Below, piece by piece: positions 23,901-32,700 of a DNA stretch of 64,000 bases. This stretch comes from Chlorops oryzae (Eukaryota > Arthropoda > Insecta > Diptera > Chloropidae). The stretch covers positions 22,627,296-22,691,295 of the forward strand of contig CM035808.1 in the NCBI GenBank assembly GCA_020466095.1. Direction: 5' to 3'. Position 1 is the stretch's first letter, and the number at the start of each line of letters is the position of its first letter. The notes under the pieces were generated by a model, which was given only the letters and a program-made list of their open reading frames with translations, was not told where the DNA came from and did no database searches. The position numbers and the translations under genes are program-made.

Positions 23901-25568
23901 AACTCTGCACTTGAGCATCGTTATATCTTAGCCAATTGTGTTGGTTTAAAATACTGCGGGCTGACTGCTCAAAAAAAAAATTTAACTGAATTTCACTGGG
24001 TTTCAATTCAATAGGGGTATTCACAAAGGCGTTTTAGAAACGTTGGAAAGTCAGAAAATTGGAAAATTGCGACTTCTTTAAAAAATTTAAAACATTTTTT
24101 TTTGTATGTTACACAACTTTTTAAGCAGATAAAATTTTCCGATTTTCCGACTTTACTACTTTCCGACCCCCCCCTTTGTGAATACCCCCAATATATAAAA
24201 ATTTTACCTTTTTGAACAAATTTTGAGTGCTGCGCATTCTCACCAAATCCAAAATTTTATATGTGATTTCATCACTTTTGCAGTTTTCTATGCGTTTCAC
24301 TTCCTCAAACACGAAGTCCTTATCCAGATCCTTTAGAATGTGGACAAAAAGCTCCACGACTTGCATTTGAGTTTGAAAATCTCCAACTCGGTCGATGCAA
24401 TTCCATAACTGTGAGCTGTTTCGATCAGAATTATGCAAATTTTAAATCGTTTCCAAAAAAAAAAATATCTAAATTTTATTCGATACTTACATCACGCCTT
24501 TGCCGTAACTTTCGAACTTTTTCAAATAACACTGATCGATCAATTTCACAAGCTCTAAAGTAATTTTCAAACTCTCAGAATGAAAATCGTTATTTTTTTG
24601 TGCATGTTGAAGGCAAGCAATCATGTATGTGATGGCAATCGGAACGGACGATGAATAAAGTTTCAGTTTGGCGTACGATTTCGAAATCAATTTATGCGTG
24701 TCCTAAAAGTTTCATGAGCGATTAGAGTAAGTATGAAAGCCAATAATGGTCAGGATCAGTTCTGCTTAGCACATGGTAAAGAAATACAATTTTTCCTTTG
24801 GTCTCTTTAACTTTCATTGCGTAAGTCCGAGCAAATCGATCTTGCTAGCCCAGATCATTGTTTATTTTTCAAAGAAAATTTCAATAAAGAGTCATCAATG
24901 GAAGCTAATGATCTTCTAATCTTGAGACTCAGAAGTGGGTTATTATTTTCTGAAAGAACAGCTAGGAACCGGCTTGTAATAATACAGTTAATTAACAAAA
25001 AGGGAGTATATATGGACAACTCAAAGGGTGACCGGTCACAACAATATGTATTTTATAAAAAAGTTATACTGAAAGATCTTTTTTATCTTTCCCTCCTTTC
25101 TTCTGTCATCCTCGACACCCAGTCCTTACGGAGCATAGGGCCTTCCTTACTGTAAACAAATTGGATAAATGGTCTCCAATTGACGACTAGGGATCTACTT
25201 TTTGAGTAGTTAATTGATATTCGAAACACCCAGCCAGCAGGGTTCTAATGAATTCATGCTATGATCCTTATATGTTTGTATGTAGAAACTTACCAAGTAG
25301 AAACGGAACCATTGAAGTGCATCCTCAGCTTTTATTTGAAACTCATTACTTTCCCAGTCTTTCACAATTACCCGTAATCCACTTAACAATGTGATGAATG
25401 CATTTTTGTTCTATTGTAAATAGGAAGTGTATGTTTGTATATACGTATGTGCATACGTTTATGTAAACTTACGAAATCTTCTTCTTTGATTGGAGTTAAG
25501 CTTTTCAAAACTTGAATAACATCATCTGATGATTGTATTTGGTTTGATAGCAATGATTCATGTGACAT
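20936..25568 (-). CDS. SYCP2-like meiotic chromosome axis protein (candidate, ten exons)
   Basis: Not a textbook fly gene to me. Exons with GT-AG borders and matching phases: 25473-25568, 25294-25411, 24491-24702, 24208-24415, 23848-23964, 23383-23513, 23172-23317, 22036-22168, 21678-21981, 20936-21581; start ATG at 25566-25568, stop TAG at 20936-20938, ~700 aa. Residues ~1-250 are helical, armadillo-like (WNCIDRVGDFQTQMQVVELF). Residues ~250-340 begin FWFDMNKTAKTLTFEGRI and resemble the Spt16M-like domain of SYCP2, which builds meiotic axial elements. The rest is polar, with basic clusters (SRKRKSQK) and an acidic FDSDSDCD patch near the C-terminus. Frame breaks: one extra G in exon 2 (118 nt between two phase-0 borders), and two in exon 10, near 21393 and 21215. 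Drosophila ORD has been proposed as an SYCP2 relative, so this may be its orthologue. Confidence 0.62.
22335..23073. mobile_element. TTAA-flanked MITE (piggyBac-like) in an intron
   Basis: Termini GGGGGTCTTCTCATTG and CAATGAGAAGACCCCCC are inverted and bordered by TTAA on both sides (22331-22334, 23074-23077). A TTAA target is the signature of piggyBac-type transposition. The 739-bp body is rich in poly-T and poly-A runs and codes for nothing. It sits in intron 7 of the SYCP2-like gene (22169-23171) and makes up most of it. Confidence 0.82.
23627..23740. repeat. Short inverted repeat in an SYCP2-like intron
   Basis: The left arm (ATCACCCCTATTC, then TCGTGAACTTTTCCGCC) and the right arm (GGCGGAAAAGTTCACG, then ATATGGGTGAT) pair imperfectly over about 40 bp. 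The 114-bp unit is MITE-like and lies in the 23514-23847 intron. Confidence 0.6.
24013..24189. mobile_element. MITE of the AGGGGTATTCAC family, copy 2
   Basis: 177 bp, starting AGGGGTATTCACAAAGGCG and ending in the inverted form TTTGTGAATACCCCC, with AAT on both sides (24010-24012, 24190-24192). It occupies intron 4 of the SYCP2-like gene (23965-24207, 243 bp); without it the intron would be about 63 bp, the usual size here. Confidence 0.82.
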
Positions 25569-25720
25569 TGTGTCCTTTATTCCTTACTTTTTCTTATTAA
25601 AACGTAATCAAATATTTCAAAATTACCACAAAGAATTGAAAACAACTTTCGTGCACACGAAAAACAGTTATGTATGTACAGGGCTACCAATTTTTTCCTT
25701 TGTGTTTCTGATCTTTCTAA

Positions 25721-25830
25721 GTCGCTGTTCATATTAGGCTACAAGTCATCAGTAACAAAGTTGGTCAAAGATGGCTCGCCATTGAACCAATTTTGTCACA
25801 ACTGATTTTTCGCCTAATATGAACAGCGAC
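25721..25830. mobile_element. TAA-flanked MITE, 110 bp
   Basis: Perfect inverted ends GTCGCTGTTCATATTAGGC and GCCTAATATGAACAGCGAC are bordered by TAA on both sides (25718-25720, 25831-25833). A TWA duplication suggests PIF/Harbinger. It lies 150 bp upstream of the SYCP2-like start codon. Confidence 0.8.
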
Positions 25831-25833
25831 TAA

Positions 25834-26731
25834 CGAGAAGCCAGTGCTGCCAATAGTTTATTTAACATTCAGTTTAAGCATATAGAACAGTTTAAGTTTT
25901 AATTCGTTTAATTAACACTTGAGAAACGCGTTCATTAAAGGAAAAGTGAAAAAATAGAAATTTATAAGCATTAGTTATGTGACGTATGTTGTTGACGGTT
26001 AACGGAATCGTTACCAAAGTAAATAAAAGTTAAACGCCTTGATAAACATTGACTTTTAAAGAATTGACTTTATTATTAAACGACCACAGCATCTCACTCC
26101 ATCTCACTGCATCCCACTCAAGAGAATTTTCAAACTGCGAATTTTGTTTGAGTTGTTATTTCTTTGGAAAGTAAGTATCCATATATGTATATTTGACAAA
26201 ATGTTTCATTAATAAATATCAAAAAATATTCAGTATTTCTCGGAATCCTTAAATTACAATTATTAACAACATATTAACGTATACCAACAGATAAACATAG
26301 TTATCAAAACATATAAGACATACAGAAAAAGGTTTATGATAGATTAAAACTGCAGAAAGTTACAAGGAAATTATACAAAACAAAATATGAATATTTTTTT
26401 TACAAATCAAGGAAAAAGAAAAAAAACATATTTTTGACAAGATTTCAGTACGTAATTTAATAACATTCTCAATCTTAAGTGTATTTCTAAAAGCTATTAA
26501 TAACTCATATTACTCGATTATTGCTCTTCGATAAAACTAAATATAAATAACACAACTGTGAAAGCTTCGAGTTATTTTTTAGTATTTTTTGTTTGTTTGT
26601 TTTTTTTTTTTTTGAAGTTGATACATCAGAACTTTGTCATTCAGCCATTGTTGATTGTTTGTTGATTGAATATGGAAAGCTATTGACATAGATCAACGGT
26701 GGCATATTAGAATTACTACAGTCTGCAGTTA
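25834..26731. other. Intergenic interval between the SYCP2-like gene and Gapex-5
   Basis: No gene seen. There is a short CATCTCACTC-type triplication near 26090-26120. Part of it is likely the Gapex-5 3' UTR (minus strand). Confidence 0.35.
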
Positions 26732-29700
26732 TTAATCCGAGTAGTCCATCGTTTTTATATACTTTACAACTGAGCAGAATAAAGTCCAATGGAACTGTTC
26801 TTCGCCGTCTAACTTTTCACCAATAAAACAGGATATGTATTCAACTGTTGAAAGCAGATACGGTGGATTTGCCTATAAAAATATTTGTGTTTTTTTTTTC
26901 ATTCTGGTTTTTTAATATATAAAAATCGTGTTACCTTAATAACAACATATATAAGCACAGGGAGCAAATCATCAGCTGCTGGTATTCGACCACTGGACAT
27001 ATGTAAAAGACTCATTATGCTTGATATGCATCTGAAAAGGACAAAAATAGAAATCAAATTAGAAAATTTTGTTTTGAAAGTTATCAGAAAAGTGTTCAAA
27101 TTTTTTTTAACCCCAAAACTATCAAAATATTCATTTTTTGGCCTTCAGACCTACAAAAAAATATTGTTCTTTAGATGGGTAGTGGTCCGCCTCTGTGCCG
27201 TATTTGTCTGAGATGTCAATTTACGAAGCGAAGAGGTCCTGGGTTCGACTCCCAGCTGAGGTCGTGGATATTTGTGTCGATTTTTCAGTTTCTATTTTTC
27301 TTTGTTTTTCCATTATACGTGGTATCACAACGGGCCTTTTTGAGACCTAAGTGTTGTCACCCTTGGTGGCAGCCATACTAACCTAACCTAACCTAACCTA
27401 ACCTATATATAAATGCACTAAAGACAAAAAATAGATATATAATGAAATAATAGTGTCTAAAGTCATTGCACTCAAAGGTGTGTTCAAATTTTAATGTTAA
27501 CCCTCTATTGCATGCGAACCCATATATAGTTTCTGACAAAATAAATCAAACGTTAGTTATTTGTTTATGCAAAAGGATATATAATTGTTATCTAAGGCTT
27601 AATAAAGCGATTTAGTGAGAAAGCAAACAGTTTTTTTCCCCTTTTTTGATGTATCATGCAGTGAAGGGTTAATGAAACCACTTATAACGAACTTTTTTTC
27701 AGTTATTTCATATTTAATGCAGAAAAGGGTTAATAAAACCTTTTAAAAGATTTTGAAACAATTTTTTTTTAAAGGGAATTTCTGTGTTTCTTCGAGCTCT
27801 AGTTATTAACTACAGATTACTCTCTCTTAAGCGTACATCTACGGGACCGAAAAATATGTCCGCTTAAGAGCAAGCTATTTGAGAATCAGGACCACTAGAG
27901 CATTCCCAAAAAGTTCCCGCGAAGAGAGAGAGTACACTGTATACTCATTCGCATTAGCTTACCTCATTACGCAAAGCAGTTTCTCACGCGGCGTTTTATA
28001 TGCCGAGATAAACGACAGTTGTTGTTGGGCAAACGACCATGGAGCTTCTGCTAGAAATTCTTGTCGTATGCGCAATGCCGGATGGGAAGGGCGAATAACT
28101 TGCTGTAGTTTACGTATGTGTTCAGATAGAACGCTAAAATAAAAAAAAAAAAATGTTTATCCGCGGAAGAGAAAAAGATTAGAATTTTTTTTTGTACCTA
28201 TCTCTTGACAAATCCGCGTCTTCATTTGGGAACATCACTTGCTGATACATTTGCTGCAATAAATACGTTCCAATGCCATGCGTGCCTCTTGTACAAACCA
28301 TTCAGGCATGCTGTATAGGAAACCAACATTAGATAGCAATTCTTCCATTAAGCCATCGATAAATTCTTCAATCAAATCAATCTTATCATCAGAAACGGTT
28401 AGTCTTGAAAATTCCTCTTGGAAGGTATTAATATTTGCCTGACGTTTTTCAATGAATAAGCGCATGCATAACGCTACTAAATAACGATTGCAATTGGTAC
28501 TTTCGTTGCGTAAACGAGACTCATATTGTTCAACGTTTTCCATAATCAAAAGGATATTCTGACGGAAGCGCATTAGATATTGCAAATAATGCTGACGCTT
28601 CTGTATATCGTTTTGTAATTCTTCCAGAAGTTGAGCATGTTGAGCAGCTTCCAATGTTGATATACAACGAATTGCTTCCGAGACATAAGAAATTTGTTGA
28701 AAGTTTTGCAAATTAAGTGCTTGAGCAAGTTGAATTTGAAGATATGTCAATAAAGGAGAAGCACTCGAACACTGTAAAGAATAAAAACAAAACAAAAAAA
28801 AATCATAAATTATGAGTATTTAAGTTTGTCCAATTCAAATGCATCGATAGATACTATGGAACATAAATCATAGGTATTATTTTCATATATGAATCTTTCA
28901 TATCAGTTACAATTAGGACTCTTACCGTTGTATGCCGAAAATCATTTGTATGTAAATCAGTCTTGGAAAGTACTGTACGTATTTTCTTTTTAGTTAAAAG
29001 TAAAACTGCAGCCTTATCATGCAAAAGGGAATTCGATAAGCTGCTGCAAGAGAAAACACACATGTGCGAATTAATAATAATTAAATATGTATGTATTAGG
29101 GTGATGACTTTTGGTGTTTTTTTTCTCCAAAAAAATTTCCTGTATTATAGTACGATGAACTTTTATTAAAGATGCCATAAAACACTAATTTTAAGGTTAT
29201 TTGATAAAAAAAATTTCACGCACCAAGTCATTTGAAAAATTTAATTTTTTATTTTTTTCCAAATTTTTGAAGTTAATGTAAGCAGAGTCACTCCTAGAGG
29301 GGTAAAATTTAAGACCAACTACCATTATTTTTTTATTCCCAACAATTTATCCAAACATACCTTCCCCCTATCTCCACTCCTTAAGGGGGCTCCCATACAA
29401 AAGTACTTTTTTATGAATTTTCCCCCCACTGTCATAACTAGCCCCAGAGTGCCCCTAGAGGAGTCAAATGTTTCACCGACCCCCATTAACTTTGTCTCCC
29501 TAACATTTTTTCCCAACATACTGACCCCCTATCTCCCCTCCTTAGCGGATCCCCCATACAAAATTACCTAAATTTTATCACAATTTCATACAAAATGGCT
29601 GTCTCCACAGTCAAACCCCTCCTAGGGGGATGATATATATGACCGACCCCCATTATTTTTTTACTCCAAGTATTTGCTTCAAACATACCCACCCTCTTTC

Positions 29701-32700
29701 TCCCCTCCTTAGGGGGGTCCCCATACAAAAATAGGCTTAAATAACAAAAAAAAATGCCTCACGAACTTCAATCTATAATATAAATGCCGTAGGAACAAGA
29801 ACGAGCATGTTCAGTATGCATATTCGAAAAATTTACAAAATTACCTTTTAAACGAGCCTAATGTGAAGAATATTGGATTCGTTTTTGGTATGTTTTAATA
29901 ATATGTTATAATTATTACTTTTTTTTTAAACTGAATTTTGGGTTCCATCCCCTAACTGGCCAAATAATGACCCTAGTAGAAAAAAATAAATTTTCGAGTC
30001 AAATGCCGCAAGGCGAGGAAAAGAGTTTCAAAAAAAGTCATCACCCTAGTATGTATACCTACTTATTATTGAATACCACACTCAATTGGGAATACTTACT
30101 TTCGAACGGAATCACCAGATTTATCTTTCGCAATGCCACCGGAAGCGACAGCTCCACCACTTCCGATCGAATCCGACGTAGTTGCCTCGCTAGATGTGCT
30201 CACTTTACGCCGGTATTTGGCCAGAATATCTTCATTGATGTCACAGTAACCGGCCAAAGGTATACTTCGGCTACCACTGACCGACGACGGGCCGCCTAAT
30301 AAATCTAAGGAAATTTCCGAAGCATTTGTACTAAATGAAACACTGCGACTACTGTGGGAATATTCTTCGCCTTGAATATTTCCTGTAATGCTTGGATGAC
30401 GATTGGACTTATTGCTCTTACGATGCTTGAAAATACCTTGCTTGAGTTTATTAAAGATACCGGAATTAGTATTCGAAGTACTGGGAACACGTGGACTTTG
30501 TTGAGTCGAAGAAGATATACCACGGGCTGATAGCGGATTACCATTATTGTTTGATGCTTTATCTGCGGAGGCATCGAAACTTATACTTTTTGGTATAGCA
30601 CCCGTTGATTTGGACGTTGTTCGATGGCTTGTGGTTATTGTCGCCATTGTAGATGTTGGCGATGTTGTCGAAACGTTATTTATAGAAGTATTGCTGATTG
30701 TTATGATGCTGCTGTTTGTCTTAGCGGTTGGTGTTGTTATTGTTGCTGTTGTTGTTGTTGTTTTTGTTGTCGACGATGTTGTTGTTGTTGCTGCTGTTGT
30801 AATCTTTGTGGATTCAAAAAGAGACTGTGCTCCCGGTTCTTCGGCGTCATCATTCAATTTAAGCTCTTCGGTTTTTAAACAAAGTAAAAATGCTTCCTGT
30901 AACTGCTGCTCCTTTTCATCGTCAGTTTGAGTTGCAGATTTAAGACTTGGCATTGCCGATGAACGCTTTAAATGCGAAATTGTATTTTCAATCATGATTT
31001 CGTGATTTTCATAGTTTAAGCTCTGATGGCGTCGTAGCGATGGTGTTAAATTGCTTCCAGAAGCCGAAGATATCTCATTATTAACTTTCATTGCCATAAT
31101 ACCATTGCGACGGCCATCGATTGAAACCGTACGTTGTTCACTCGAAACGTGTCGGTGCTCGACATTGTCGTTTCCGAAAATATCCTTTAACTCATCGATG
31201 CCGTTGGATGCGCTTCTCGGTGGAATTTTAAGAGCACTGCTCCTCTCTTCAATACCGAAATCACTAAAATCGATAAGATCACTGTTATCGGCGGACTTTG
31301 TTGCAAGATTGTTCACTACTTCGCTATTATGTTTCTTTTTCTTTATTGCGCCCTTATGATGGTGATGCGCCTTGTTTGGCTTGCTTTTAGATGTTGATGG
31401 AGTTTCCTCATTGTTTAGACTTTGATTTGAAATACTACTTTCGGCAGATGCTTGTCGACGCATTCGCGGCGTTGCAAGAAACGGTTCTTTATTGTCATTG
31501 TGGCTGCTTTTATATTCCTGTTGGAAGGAGTTCTCACCAGTATATTGATTTGTTGTACGTACAGAACTGCGCGCAAGCGAAGACAATGCATAATAGCTGC
31601 TATTAGCAAAGCCCGCAGCTGGTTCTTCATTAAATCCGGCGGCCGAAGCTTCGTCGTACATATTCACAGCATCGTAGAAAGCTGAATCTTCTTGAGAACG
31701 ATCGCTGGCGCTTCCATCGGCGGCGCGTTCATCGACATTATTCTCTCTAGCTCTGTTATTGTTATTGCTATTGCTAGTCAGACGACGTCGTTCACCGTTT
31801 CGAATGAATACCGTATCGGCTACTCTCTGTTGGCGTCCCGGAAACGGAGCAGAAATAGCTGCTGCTAATTGATCTCGCTCCTGTTCTGATCGTGCACCAC
31901 TGTCGGTAATATCAGATTTTGCTGTAACGCTTACATTATCATCGGTATCGACTTCGGCAAGCTTTTCGGAATCACTAGCCAGCACATCAGTGCTCCAGTT
32001 CGATTCAGATCGTTGATCGGTTGCATCTAGATATATTGAGCGAATTTGGCCGCGTAAAACATCAAAATTATTATCACCTGGTAGCACAACTGATGACGGT
32101 ATGAGTGGTGTTGAAAAATTCCTATCACGCTCACGTTCACTCGCATCTAAAGTTTCAGAGTCGCTGGCTAATACATCTGTTGACCAAGTGTCCGATATAA
32201 TTGAAACCGTTTCGTCACCCTCAAATTTTTTAATTTCGAATTTACAAAACTTATCCTCAATGTCTGAACGCACTTTAGATATAAGTTTCTGCATCTGAGG
32301 CGTAGGCAATGCATTTGGCACCGAACCGCCATCGGTCACTTGCGACGAAGGAGTATCACGGCCACTTATGTTCGGTGTGCCTCTTCCCGAAACGTTTGCA
32401 GACACCATATCGGATAAATTATCATTCTGATCGTTCTCTTCCAATTCTAAGGAGCTTGTAACGGAATGATTGGATGGTGCTTCACTAACTGCTTCCAAAT
32501 TATCGGAGTTTCCAATCGATGCATCGTCGTGTGATAATGAGAAACGTGTGGTTTTATTATGAAGGGGTCGTAGAACATCACTTAACCCATCAATGCCATC
32601 GAAGCCATTTGCAACCGAAGATTTATCAATTGTATTTTCTAATATTGCACTCTCAGCGGTGTCGACCAAAAGTGCCTCTCCATTCGAAATTTCTTGACCA

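Noticed and set aside
23752..24024. Open frame beginning MNTPIELKPSEIQ as the start of a gene or exon
   Set aside because: Its first codons lie in the end of a MITE; a good acceptor (TTTTTGAGCAG) at 23964 and phase-0 fit show that the real exon starts at SARSILNQHNW.
27181..27260. Functional tRNA gene
   Set aside because: The B box is perfect but the A-to-B distance is too long and no closed acceptor stem could be drawn; a SINE fits better.
27379..27404. Telomeric TTAGG remnant
   Set aside because: Only about five units, and placed exactly at the 3' end of a Pol III-type element; Diptera do not use TTAGG telomeres.
28189..28260. A tiny intron in Gapex-5 ending at TTATTGCAG
   Set aside because: It would have to be about 45 bp and remove conserved [11 protein letters not shown] codons; a single missing base explains the break better, since the exon is 574 nt and 575 fit the phases.
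30547..30930. Long plus-strand open frame opposite Gapex-5
   Set aside because: It is the antisense of the Thr-rich coding tract in exon 4; the minus strand has the splice sites and homology.
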